A stretch of DNA of 64,000 nucleotides from Malachius bipustulatus (lineage: Eukaryota; Arthropoda; Insecta; Coleoptera; Melyridae). The notes below the pieces were generated by a model. That model worked only from the letters and a program-made list of their open reading frames with translations, was not told where the DNA came from and made no database searches. Made by a program: the position numbers and the translations under genes. Where the stretch lies: NCBI GenBank assembly GCA_910589415.1, contig CAJUUM010000036.1, positions 310,001 to 374,000 on the forward strand, read 5' to 3'. Position 1 is the first letter of the stretch. Every line of letters begins with the position of its first letter. Of this stretch, positions 12,458-21,755 are shown one piece after another.

Positions 12458-12560
12458 GAGGATATTAGAGACGCGACGTCTATCTGATTGAGGTTGACAT
12501 TAGTTTTAGACTTTTTAATTCCGGCACCCCAAGCTATAAAAGGAGTGCGAAGTTGAACAT

Positions 12561-13211
12561 CAAATCATGCGATCTCCAATCGGTCATGCCTTGATTTGAA
12601 GTGAATATGTAAGTGGTGGCATCATCGTTAAACATATTATCGAACTTTTCAACAATAATTTTTATGTTCTTCATATACTCTCACAAATAAAATACAAATT
12701 CAAATGCAAATTCAAATACATCAACATCGAATACTGCTAATTACCGCGACTGTGGTAATCCATGTCTGGCGGTATCGATTCCAAACAAATGCAAGAATAA
12801 TATACTTTTGGGTTCTCTTATCTTCCGGGGCTTTTGAGATTTGTCGAAAAATTGATCAAGTTTATTGAACACCCAAGTTTCAAAGGTGGTATTGCGCTGA
12901 CCAAATTCTTGCATTGAACTGTCATACGAGGCGCTCGGTGGTAAAAGATGTCAAGTGACGAATATTACAATTTTAATGTTATGGCATGTAAACTATGTTA
13001 AGTGCATAAAAATAGTCTCCTGCATTCGAATTCGTGATAAAACCAATAGATAGCAGTGAAGTAGAACTTTGTAAAAGCTGGCAACTAACAAAACTCAAGT
13101 TGAAATGCATGTAAAAACATATTTTACAGTGTATTTTTTTATATTTTAGTGCATTAGTAATATGGCGTCGTCAGTTAACATCTCTTGAAAAGTGAGTCAA
13201 ATTAATGAACA
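12561..13211. other. Spacer upstream of a two-exon gene relic
   Basis: AT-rich, no gene or repeat recognised. It could contain the promoter or 5' UTR of the following two-exon reading (first ATG at 13212), but I cannot point to a TATA box or initiator with confidence. Confidence 0.4.
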
Positions 13212-13966
13212 ATGACTGAAGATAATCAATCTAGCTCCTCAAGAAGTGAGTTTGATGGCTCCGAGGTCGATCCTACATATAAAAGCACACATTCCTCATC
13301 TGATAATGAAAATATTGTTGAGGTTAGTATTTTTATGTTACCATTCTGACTTCATAAAAAACATGTTAACTACAATACTCAACATGTTTTACATAAAATC
13401 TGTTAAGTGACAAGCACATAACATCTTTTACATGCTTTCTTTGGTTTTTCTTGCAGAATTTCCAAGTTGAGAAAAGGAAGAGTAGAAAACGGCAAAGAAA
13501 TCAATCAAAACAAACGGTAACTAAACGTCTTAAAGATAGTGGCCAGAAATACCGTACGTATAGAGGCAAAGAACGTGAAGTACAGCAAAAACGAATTGGA
13601 AATCCATGTCCTTGCAAATTAAAATGTTTTGAAAGGGTGCCTGATGCTGTGAGGCGAAACATTTTTACAAAGCTTTGGGCTTTCGGTGACTATAACACCC
13701 AAAATACTTATTTAAATGGCTGTATCAGAAAACAGAGTGTAAAAAGAAAATGGATACTAAAAGAACATGTACAATGCAGTATGTTGTGAAATCAAAAACA
13801 GACAACTACACGGTTTGTAAAAATGCATTTATATCAGTACAAGGAATTGGACGAGGTAGATTAGAAAAAATTGTCAGCAAGTTGAGAGAAGGCCAAGATG
13901 GAAGTTTGGATGCAAGAGGTCATCATGGAAACCATGTTAAAAAATACACTCAACAGGATATTCAGA
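13212..13966 (+). pseudogene. Two-exon Lys/Arg-rich Cys protein, truncated
   Basis: Exon 1 (13212-13322) encodes an acidic Ser-rich N-terminus beginning MTEDNQSSSSRS. A GT-AG intron (13323-13456, GTTAGT donor, TTTTCTTGCAG acceptor) joins in phase 0 to exon 2. Exon 2 has a basic stretch (KRKSRKRQRNQ), then RLKDSGQKYRTYRGKE, a CPCKLKCFERVP cysteine cluster and IFTKLWAFGDYNTQNTYL. I recognise this layout (basic patch, SG-Y, C-C-C, then an 'F/Y..W..GD...Q' block) from uncharacterised multi-copy arthropod proteins, some probably transposon-derived; I cannot name a function. A frameshift near 13750 moves the reading on to VVKSKTDNYTVCKNAFISV and RGHHGNHV, and it stops making sense near 13966, just before LINE A starts. 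The rest of the gene is absent from the window. Confidence 0.65.
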
Positions 13967-14046
13967 ATGTTAGTATTTTCAGAATGTTTTTTCAGAATTT
14001 TTCAGAATGTTACTTCGTATTTTTATTTCGAGAATACCGGAAAAAT

Positions 14047-14318
14047 GCCGGACGGTAAAGACGTGCTTTCCCAGTCCCGTTGCAATAAATGCAAATCAAA
14101 GTGCACTAGCTATGTGAAATGTATAAAGTGTTGTTCAACCTACCACCCTAGTTGTGCTCAATTGGTACGTAGAATTAAATTTTTGGATGATAATGGTATT
14201 GATTGTTGTTCTACTAAAACTATAATTGACGAGGGTGATGGCGACTCCTTTGATAATAGATGACGAGAATAAACGTCTCCTAGATGAAATAAAATATCTG
14301 AAACAAATAATTGAACTT
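14047..14318 (+). pseudogene. LINE A ORF1, N-terminal zinc finger part
   Basis: Starts at ATG 14047 (MPDGKDVL). A PHD-like or related Cys/His cluster follows: CNKCKSKC, YVKCIKCC and YHPSCA, a treble-clef spacing common at the N-terminus of ORF1 proteins of Jockey/R1-type insect LINEs, where ORF1 is the nucleic-acid-binding partner in the RNP. A one-base shift near 14256 then leads into DENKRLLDEIKYLKQ, the start of a coiled coil. The frame is cut at 14318 by solo LTR A and resumes at 16186-16190 exactly where the TSD predicts. Confidence 0.8.
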
Positions 14319-15004
14319 TGTAACTACGACTCCGCCTGAGAGTCGTCCGTGGCGTTTCGCTGGTCCGGAATCGCCTGGAGATCGGACGGATTCCTCGGGC
14401 GCCAGATTTTTACAGAGGGTTTACTCCCTCGGGAAGATGTTCTCGCCAAATCTTCCCACTCACCTGAGTCGCAATTACAATGGTACTGCTATAGTACCCT
14501 TGTCCCAGGGGTAGCTCTGTGGAGAAACGGAAAGTGCCAGGGGTCGGTTGAGGTTACCACCCTAAAATAACTGTGTTCGGCAAAACGGGCTTTAATCGCT
14601 TTCCGGAAGCATTGACACCTCCGAGGAGCCAAGCTGTAGCGAGTGATTAGCAGTTTAAAGGATACTTAATTAATTAATGCAGAACGGATGAACATTAACA
14701 CCACAGAATTCAACTTAACAATTTTTATTATTAATTTATCGGAGTAGGTACACAATGAGCAATAATAATGAATCGGTATGAATAAATAAATAATAACAAA
14801 TCGGTCACGGGGCACAGCGGTACGTGAGGGGTGGTTGCGACTAATAAGTAGGTAGGTATACACGTCGGAATGACGAACGGGCGGTTAAAAACGGCCTGGA
14901 TCGGTTTTGACAAAAAAGGAATAACTAGGCGGGCTGTTCTCGGCGGTTATGTGAGTAGTGCGGCCACGGTGATCTCAAATACGCATTCGGAGGGGAATCG
15001 GCAC

Positions 15005-15400
15005 AATTTTGGCGGGATACGCTGTTCCGCGAGCACCAGACGCCACCCCCAGCCCACTGATCCACCCTTGCTATGCCAGGCGATGGACCGTGTACTAGGA
15101 GCGAAGCCTTTGTTGCCCACAACGGAGAGATGAAGGGGTATTGAAGGAGCCCGTTGTTCCGCGGGTACCAGACACCACTCCCGGCGCACTGATCCACCCT
15201 TGCTATGCCAGGCGATGGACCGTGAACTAAGAGCGAGGCCTTTGTTACCCACAACGGAGAAGGTGGGGGTTATCGGAGGAACCCGTTGTTCCGCTGGCAC
15301 CAGACACCACTCCCGGCGCACTGATCCACCCTTGCTATGCCAGGCGATGGACCGTGAACTAGGAGCGAAGCCTTTGTTACCAACAACGGAAGGAGGAGGT
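15005..15400. repeat. Three 132-bp tandem repeats in solo LTR A
   Basis: The block TCCACCCTTGCTATGCC recurs at 15061, 15193 and 15325, giving a period of 132 bp. Each unit contains CCAGGCGATGGACCGTG and TTGTT(A/G)CCCACAACGG-like sequence. The overlapping open frames on both strands here are produced by the repeat and are not genes. The array lies upstream of the LTR's TATA box, the position expected for U3 enhancer repeats. Confidence 0.9.
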
Positions 15401-15744
15401 GGTTCTGATGAGGACCGGAGCGATAGGAGTGAGAGGAGAAAAATATCGACCGTAGCAGAAATATAAATCGCAACAGCACCTACCTTTGACTACTCGGCGG
15501 CTGGTCTAGGCTCACTCGTGACTATTCGGCCGCATTACTAACTATTACCTACTCTTAAACTATTTCTAAAACTATCACTAACTACTACTTCCCGGTAAAA
15601 ATACAAATTAAATTAAAAAGAAAATAAACTGAACACTCGGACTTCCCGGTAGGTAATCGAACTGAGGCGGTGGATTACGGTTTGTCACACGTCTTTACGA
15701 TCGGAGATCTAAATTCGGAATTCTTTTTCAAATCACGGCCCCGG

Positions 15745-15752
15745 TTTATATA
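15745..15752 (+). promoter_or_regulatory. TATA box of solo LTR A
   Basis: TTTATATAG lies 440 bp from the LTR end, in a GC-rich setting. The related solo LTR C has ATATTTATA at almost the same distance (about 437 bp) from its end, which supports both. Confidence 0.55.
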
Positions 15753-16185
15753 GCGACCACTATCGGTTCCTGGTGAGATAGAAATTTTCGAGAACATTTT
15801 CTCCGTAAAAAAGGTTAATTTAAACTGCTATCTGCGGCCCGGTGCATTTCGGCGTTTTTATAATGCGATAGTGGTCGATAACTTGCTTGAATTTGAAGCC
15901 AACTGCCTCGATTCAGTTACTTTAAAAATTAGCCTGTTCATAAAAAAATGAATGAAATTAAATGAAATCATGAAAATTATTAGTACTTTGCTGATTCAAG
16001 GTACCTACCTACCAAACCCTATTTCTGTACTATTCACAAAAACTTAACTGAATTAATAATAACTTAAACGGGGTGGTCCTACCTATCTACCTATGTCGTT
16101 GGAATGATCTTTATTTATTGAAAAGAATAGAAAAATAGAAAAAAAAATAAAATAGATGGAGTCGGGGTAACACGACTTCATTACA

Positions 16186-16924
16186 ACTTAAAGATTCAAT
16201 AATAAAGGAATTACATTGGGAAATTGAACTATTTCAAGAGAATAAACAATTAAAGAGTTGCATTGCTAATCTGCATCAGGCCGATAACGATAAGAAAATA
16301 AATGTTGTAAATTATAAATCTCCACTCGCACCCAGCTACATTCAATGATGAAGATGAAATTGTCCCAACTGAATATAAGTCTCAGAATAATATTGCGGAA
16401 ATTAACCTGCCCAGGTCGAGATTACAGACGATGCATATGATCGATCTTCGGTTAGACCAGCACAAGGAGACGATAATGATGATGGTTTTACACTCGTGAA
16501 ACGTAATAAGAAAATGAAATTAAATCTGAATTTGACTGGTAAAACTGAGGCTACTACTGCCTCTGCACCGCTACCAGCAACTTATAAAATTAAAAATAAT
16601 TTTAATAATAAGACCAAATCCACAAAGTTTGGTACAGGCTCTGTGAGTAACATTTGGTCCCATTCATTCCCGAAATCATATGTTCATGTATCGAAGCTCA
16701 ATCTGGGTTGCTCGGCCAAGGAGGTTTTAGAATATGTTAAATCTAAGCTGCCAGATATTGAGGTGGACTGTACTCAACTTGAAGTCAAATTGAAACTATA
16801 TAATTCTTATAAGCTGGGAATCCCAGTTGATGTAATTGATAAACTGTTAGAGCCGAGTTTTTGGTCCAAGTTCATCGCCATAAGAAAATTCATTCACTTT
16901 AACAAAAAAGGTCAAAGCAGTAAT
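16186..16924 (+). pseudogene. LINE A ORF1, coiled coil and C-terminal domain
   Basis: Resumes the coiled coil (KELHWEIELFQENKQLKSC) and crosses several frame breaks near 16320-16420. It then runs open from 16496: a basic stretch, a Ser/Thr-rich linker, and SKLNLGCSAKEVLEYVKSKL, YNSYKLGIP and FWSKFIAIRKF. The last three blocks match the RRM-like nucleic-acid-binding module of Jockey/R1-type ORF1 proteins (the 'SFK.G...' and 'WP.G..V..F' blocks). The frame is broken at 16924 by the hAT insertion. A 19-bp scrap of LINE A remains at 17503-17521. Confidence 0.75.
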
Positions 16925-17502
16925 CAGAGCTGTGCGTACTCGAGTACAAGTACTCGAAAAATGCACTCCAAGTACTTTTATGTTCGTTAAATCTACTTGG
17001 TACTCAGTCCACGAGTAATTTATTTGGAATGTACTCTTACTTGTACTTAAAATACATTTTAAAGTAAAAATTTACTAAAGTACTGTATTCTTAACACTTT
17101 TCTTGTACTCGAGTAGATTTATTTACGCAATGAGTACATTTTTAAGCGTCCTATCACACTCTACCATCATCAGCAGCAGTACAGCGTTTGTTTCCTATGC
17201 GACAATTGTTAATAACCCACGTCGGCATGCATTAACAGATGAAAATTTTGAAAAATTAGTGATTTTAAAATCCATTAAAAGTGGACTTTAAATTTGTATG
17301 CATCATTGAATTTGACTTTCGAATTTCCCTCCTAACCATCCCACGTTCCTTCTCCAGCGTTACTGTACTAGATATTCTGTACTTGTACTCTGTACTCAAG
17401 TACAACGAGTACTGTACTTGTACTTGGCATTCGAATACTTTTGGGTGAGAGTACTTGTACTCAGTACCGGAGTGCTTTTTTCTTGTACTCGGAACAGCTA
17501 TG
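16925..17502 (+). mobile_element. hAT element remnant with 8-bp TSD
   Basis: Ends CAGAGCTGTGC (left) and, in reverse complement, CATAGCTGTTC (right). They are flanked by GCAGTAAT at 16917-16924 and 17503-17510, the 8-bp TSD diagnostic of hAT. Subterminal repeats of GTACTTGTACTC type occur near both ends, as in hAT elements where they bind transposase. The middle keeps about 35 codons of a transposase C-terminus (LTDENFEKLVILKS, 17239-17281). It is therefore an internally deleted copy that depends on a full-length partner. Confidence 0.88.
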
Positions 17503-17521
17503 GCAGTAATGCTGAATGACT

Positions 17522-18410
17522 TGTAACGGGATTTTTCTGTGGGTAGAGGTGAGTTCCCAGGAGTGGATGATTGCCCCTTTGTACCCACGACAAGTCAATT
17601 AAAATTTAAAATCTTTATTTACAGTTATATCTATTTACACATGTATATTTTGGCAATGCTAATATTGATAACTGATGTGCTCTGTATTCTTGAGTGGGCC
17701 GGCTCTCGTCCTCCACGGTTGGTCTAATTGGCCACAGATAGTCACGTCGAGGCGTATGTTAAGCGTATTGGTTGTTCTGTGCTACCACCGTCGATCAGTT
17801 CACGGCCGAACCTTCAGCGCCAGTAGTCCGCTCGCAGTCGCACCGTGCGTGTCGATCGCCGTAGTCTCCGGAACACGCGCCGGGGAGATATCTGGGAAAA
17901 TATTCTCCGACGGCGGGGCTATCTGAAATAAAGGCCGCTCCCGATGCCTCAATACGACCTCGGGACGGCTGTTACTGGATCCGGCCCTCAATATAGGCCA
18001 GGCGTCGGATGAAAGGGTCTGCCAGAACCTCAATGCAGTTCCGGTCGATTCCCTATTCTGATCGGTTGCCGGCCAGAGTTCACTTCACTCTGGTCGCGCT
18101 TCCGATGCCGGACTACGGTTAGGGTCAACTCAGTTCATCGACCTACTATAGCCGGCTGTGTAAATTAGATGGGTGCACTCACTACATGCCCCAGCTGATC
18201 TCCGAGCTCAATTTACCCAGGAGAGAGAGTTGTTCGTAAGTCAGTTCCTCACGAACCTCTGGTCAGTTCTTCAGTTGGCACTCTTTATATAGCCGGTGCT
18301 GGTGGAGATAACGTGTTTATCGCCGCTGTAAAAACTGTATCACTCCAGATAAACCCCTCTAATAATGAAATAAATAATAATTACCAACGAAAGACTTGGA
18401 TTTCGTTACA
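17522..18410. mobile_element. Solo LTR B, 889 bp
   Basis: TGTAACGGGATT...GGATTTCGTTACA flanked by GACT at 17518-17521 and 18411-18414. It has the same terminal theme (TGTAACG...CGTTACA) as solo LTRs A and C but is shorter and lacks a tandem array. Its GC-rich core (17690-18180) and TTTATATAG at 18284-18292 suggest a promoter 125 bp from the end. No coding sequence. It sits only 11 bp from the hAT TSD, so this patch of LINE A was hit twice. Confidence 0.78.
18284..18292 (+). promoter_or_regulatory. TATA box of solo LTR B
   Basis: TTTATATAG preceded by a short GC-rich stretch, in the last 130 bp of the LTR. The position fits a U3/R border. Confidence 0.5.
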
Positions 18411-18542
18411 GACTGCATGATCCTCAAAGCGAAGACAACTGTAAAAAGCTCTCAATCTTTTACCAAAACTTGCGAGGAATGCGCACCAAACTTGCAAACT
18501 TCTACGATTCAGTGGCAGCAAACGAATACGATATTATTATTA
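18411..18542 (+). pseudogene. LINE A ORF2, endonuclease start
   Basis: Encodes LSIFYQNLRGMRTKL and NFYDSVAANEYDIII, the first strand and helix of an AP-like LINE endonuclease. The next residues (TESW, with the catalytic Glu) lie after the hammerhead-bearing insertion at 19289. Removal of the insert and one TSD copy gives DIIITESW in frame. Confidence 0.85.
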
Positions 18543-18590
18543 ATTATGCTGATGAGTCCATAATAAGGACGAAACGGATCCATGTCTTCA
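18543..18590 (+). ncRNA. Hammerhead ribozyme 1 (helix III damaged)
   Basis: Core CTGATGA at 18549-18555, then helix II GTCC/GGAC (18556-18559 with 18567-18570, loop ATAATAA), then GAAA at 18571-18574. Helix I can form between TATG (18545-18548) and CATG (18581-18584). Compared with copy 2, the helix III segment reads CGGATC instead of CGGTACCGTC, so the return strand and the GTC before the cleavage point are shortened. Expected cleavage would be after 18580. Probably inactive or weak alone. Confidence 0.75.
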
Positions 18591-18972
18591 GTCTTCTCCT
18601 CGCATGCTGTACGAAGGTTTTCTAATTTGTTCTGTAAAGAATCTTTAGTGGCAAATTTAAATTAGAACCTAAATCCCAATAAAATTCGTCAAATATTATA
18701 TAATAAAATAATTAGGGGTTCAATAAAAATAATTATAAATCTAAAAAGGCCAGGGTGAAAGAATGTGCCATAACATCTTAATTCGTGTATTAACATCTAC
18801 TTAATAAATACACTAGTAAAAATTCAATAAAATTAGCTTGAAAATATGAATGTGGGTAGGTATTATACTTATGAGAATCAATGTGTAGTTCCTGAAATAA
18901 TAAAACCTCTGCATTAGTAGTGTAAAAGTTCATAAATCCATGACAACTCTACTGTTATAGCGAGGATAATAC

Positions 18973-18982
18973 TATATAAAAG
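18973..18982 (+). promoter_or_regulatory. TATA box inside the hammerhead element
   Basis: TATATAAAAG in the unique region, about 145 bp upstream of the second hammerhead core. If used, transcription would start near 19005 and read through hammerhead 2. Inferred from sequence only. Confidence 0.5.
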
Positions 18983-19112
18983 ACATGCACGTTTCTCCGG
19001 TTGCCTACTTGCTCATAAAAAATAACAAGTCACTACAAAACGAAAACACCAGTTAGAATACATATAACTTCCAAATTTCGTATAGCATGTGTGGTTTGGA
19101 TCTGACTGATAT

Positions 19113-19160
19113 GATATGCTGATGAGTACATAATAAGGACGAAACGGTACCGTCCATGTT
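19113..19160 (+). ncRNA. Hammerhead ribozyme 2 (complete type I fold)
   Basis: All conserved core bases are present: CTGATGA at 19119-19125, GAAA at 19141-19144, and GTC ending at 19154, where cleavage is expected. Helix II is GTAC/GGAC (19126-19129 with 19137-19140; one A-G mismatch) with loop ATAATAA. Helix III is ACGG/CCGT (19144-19147 with 19150-19153) closed by a two-base TA loop. Helix I is ATATG/CATGT (19114-19118 with 19155-19159). A tiny helix III is typical of hammerheads from retrozymes and Penelope elements, which often work as dimers. Confidence 0.85.
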
Positions 19161-19278
19161 TTCAGTCTTCTCGCATGCTGTACGAAAGTTTTCTAATTTG
19201 TTCTGTAAAGATTCTTTAGTGGCAAATTTAAATTAGAACCTAAATCCCAATAAAATTAGTCAAATATTATATAATCAA

Positions 19279-19688
19279 ATTATTATTACAGAATCATGGC
19301 TATCTCCTGAAATTCTAGATCAGGAATTCATAGATACTCGATATTATGTCTATAGGAAAGACAGAGATATCAATACATCTACCAAAACAGGCGGTGGCAG
19401 CGTTTTTATCGCTATTAAGAACAACTTACGTAGTGAAATCCTGGACTGCTCATCTAGTGCGGTGGAAGAAGTTTACATAAGTGTGATGAGCCGCTCGGGA
19501 GTCTATACCTTGCCACTGTGTACCTACCACCGAATTCTTCCAGGGAGGCATATTTGCGGCACATAAATAGCTTGGAAGCAGTTCAAAGAAGAGATCCAGC
19601 AGTTTCTTTTCTTGTTGTGGGAGACTACAATCTACCTAACATTACATGGACGGCTGATCCCGATAGGTCTGCATATTTGCCTTCCTAC
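19279..19688 (+). pseudogene. LINE A ORF2, endonuclease middle
   Basis: Continues with TESWLSPEILDQEF, RKDRD, GGGSVFIAIK and VVGDYNLPNITW; the last carries the Asp-x-Asn catalytic motif of AP-like endonucleases. One or two frame changes occur between 19500 and 19620. The piece is cut at 19688 by the GC-rich Gypsy. Confidence 0.85.
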
Positions 19689-19889
19689 TGTTACCGAAGC
19701 CCGTTCTAACTTCGGTTCTGCACGAGGGGGTCTACCCAGACTGGTCATATTCAATCTCGAGATGTCGAGCGCTCTCATTGGCCAGCGCTCTACGCTCGCT
19801 CTGACCAATGAGGCGCCGAGTCATTAGAGAGTCATTAAAAGCTCATATTATTATACTCTCATTAGGGCTAAGTATCCTGGCTCAATGGG

Positions 19890-21468
19890 CTAAGGACGGG
19901 ACAACCGGTCGCTGCAGTGGCTGGCCAAGAGCAGGGACGAGCGCGCCAAGCTAACCAGGTGGTCCCTACTCCTTCAAGAATACGACTTCACGGTGGAGCA
20001 CTGCGCAGGACGCCTCAACGAGCTGCCCGACCTGTTGTTCCGAGAGCCGAGCGAGGATGCCGATCACCACGTGGAAATCAACAGTGACCGGTGTTGTCTA
20101 CCGGCAGCCAAGGCCGGGTTTGTAGCCGCCCTCGAAGACGAAGCGGACGACCCTCCACCGGCCGGACCTGTCCAACCAGCGGCGCCCGACGAGCCAGCAG
20201 CCCCCGCCAGACCGGAACAGCCCCGCGACCTGCCACCCGGCGGGGTCCAGACTCTGGAGACGTTAGCTGGGGACATCAAGAAGGCCCAGCTTCGAGACCC
20301 GGACATCCGCGGCCTAATAGAACAGGTCAACGCAGCCCACCAGGCCCCGCTGCCTCGGACGCGGCAACAACAGGACCTGGTGAACCACTACGTCGTCGCG
20401 GAGGGGCAGCTCTTCTTCACGGGACCACAGGGGAACCTGAAGCTCGTCGTCCCGGAAGATTGCCGCCAATATGTTATTTTCAGCTGCCATGACGCTGCCC
20501 TGGCCGGATACCCGGGAGCTGACCAGACCGCGGAGGAGATCCTGGAGCTGTTTTACTGGCGGGACGTCCGTGCCGACGTTCGCCGGTACGTAGCTGGTTG
20601 TCTCCTCTGCGCGCAATACAAAAGAAGGCCGCCCGGACCAGGAGTGCCACTCAGACCTCGCCAGCCCACGAAGCCATGGGATACTGTCGCCTGCGACATC
20701 ATGGGACCGTACGAGCCAACACCGCAGGGTAACCGCTTCATCCTGGTGGTCACCAATCTACTCTCCAGGTGGACCGAAGCGTTCCCACTCCAGAGGACCC
20801 AGACGAAGGACATCGCTCCCCTGCTAGAAGTAGAAGTCTTCCAAAGATTTGGATACCCCAGGGCGATTATCACCGACAACGGGCCCCGGTTCACCAGCCA
20901 CCACTGGAAAAATTTGTGTCTCCGACAATGGCATGCCGAACACTGGGCCACGGCGGCTTATCACCCACAGGCCAACCCCACGGAAAGGAGGAACCAGGAA
21001 CTTAAGAAGGTGATCCACCTGCAGCTCCATGGGCACCCTGTAAACCAGTGGGACCAGTACCTAGGGCGGGCCCTGTTCATCCTGCGACGTCGCCGCAACG
21101 CCGCCACCCGGATGTCACCAGCAGAAGTCCTCCTGGGCCGCAACCTGGCCACCCCGGGCAGCTGGCAGCTACCGAACCAGCAGCCCCGGTATCCACAACA
21201 GCCTCAAATCGCCAGGCGTAATCAGAAGGAATATCAGCAGAGGCGCTACCCCGCCGAAGGGCAGTTCCCCACCTTCCAGCCATGCCAAGCTGTCCTGGTT
21301 CGCCAACGAGCGCCCGCTCACCAATCTTTCGAACCCAAGTGGCTGGGTCCCTTCCACATAAACCGCCCGGCGGGACCGACATCCTACTACGTCTATGAGG
21401 CCCAACAGACCACTAAGCGACATGTGACCGACATCAGGCCCGTGCCCCCAAGACAGCGAACAAACTGA
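19890..21468 (+). CDS. Gypsy RNase H tail and integrase
   Basis: Open from the deletion joint to the stop. It begins with the end of RNase H (DNRSLQWL, EYDFTVEHCAGRLN), then a Pro/Ala-rich linker (about 20140-20260). The integrase zinc-binding domain follows (CHDAALAGYPG ... CLLCAQYK); the second His of the usual GH-P-G block is Tyr, so zinc binding is probably impaired. The core has all catalytic acids: Asp in CDIMGPY (about 20700), Asp in TDNGPRF (about 20877) and Glu in NPTERRNQ (about 20980). The C-terminus has an FEPKWLGPF chromodomain-like block. With no RT in the element it can only act in trans. Overlapping frames here are GC artefacts. Confidence 0.88.
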
Positions 21469-21755
21469 ACCCATACGTGAGTTAATACTGTGTTGTGCGA
21501 TTTTCACCTCGGACTCCCTACGGATTAATTGTAAATCTTGTAAATATATTTTAGTTTAACTTACCATAAGTCAACATTCTATATACTTCGATATTCTTTC
21601 TTTTGTTATTCTGTTTTGGTTTATTCTTTTTTTATTATTTTTGTAAATAAATACATGTTGGGGAGGGGGCGTTGTTGTCGGGGAAAATGTTGACTGAGCC
21701 GAATATCTAGACCTCTCTAGATTGGGTACGACTAGTCCACGAAAAGGGGGGCGAC

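Larger units (their letters stand above)
9236..12560 (+). mobile_element. Non-LTR retrotransposon (LINE), near full length
   Basis: A GC-rich 5' region (9243-9530, with a CCCCCATCGGGAGCC-type stem) leads into one long ORF2 reading (endonuclease then reverse transcriptase). The coding part ends near 12457 in YNLQRFKANVNRYEL, a common C-terminus of insect LINEs, followed by a short 3' UTR. No ORF1 is recognised upstream. The 3' end and TSD are not resolved, so both limits are approximate. CR1/Jockey-group membership is likely from the FADD motif and layout but was not tested by phylogeny. Confidence 0.8.
14319..16185. mobile_element. Solo LTR A, 1867 bp, with internal tandem repeats
   Basis: Begins TGTAACTACGAC, ends CGACTTCATTACA, and is flanked by ACTT at 14315-14318 and 16186-16189. 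Removing it and one TSD copy restores the LINE A coiled-coil frame, which fixes both ends. TGT...ACA ends, a 4-bp TSD, no coding sequence and a TATA box make a solo LTR the best reading. A long nonautonomous element is the alternative. 14390-14605 aligns with 56975-57172 of solo LTR C, so the two are one family. Confidence 0.8.
18543..19278 (+). mobile_element. Hammerhead-bearing retroelement (retrozyme-like), 736 bp
   Basis: An insertion with a 10-bp TSD, ATTATTATTA, at 18533-18542 and 19279-19288. It consists of about 1.3 head-to-tail units. The first about 162 bp (18543-18704) recur at 19113-19278 with few differences. Each copy starts with a hammerhead ribozyme motif, and the roughly 410 bp between copies is unique and contains a TATA box (18973-18982). 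Cleavage at both ribozymes would release a monomer of about 574 nt (18581-19154). It has no ORF. The layout matches retrozymes and the terminal repeats of Penelope-like elements, which carry hammerheads. No Penelope RT is in the window, so it must be moved in trans. Confidence 0.8.

Noticed and set aside
15005..15400. Direct repeats considered as a CRISPR array
   Set aside because: Units are 132 bp and contiguous without unique spacers, and the genome is eukaryotic.
14870..15480. Several overlapping open frames of 70-125 codons on both strands
   Set aside because: They are produced by the 132-bp tandem repeat; the same peptides recur with the repeat period and no domain is seen.
18543..19278. 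The 165-bp direct repeats considered as short LTRs of a TRIM element
   Set aside because: They lack TG...CA ends and start with a hammerhead; the 10-bp TSD is too long for an LTR integrase.
20064..21507. Many long frames on both strands in the GC-rich block
   Set aside because: GC-rich DNA lacks stops by chance; only the plus-strand frame 19890-21468 has integrase motifs.
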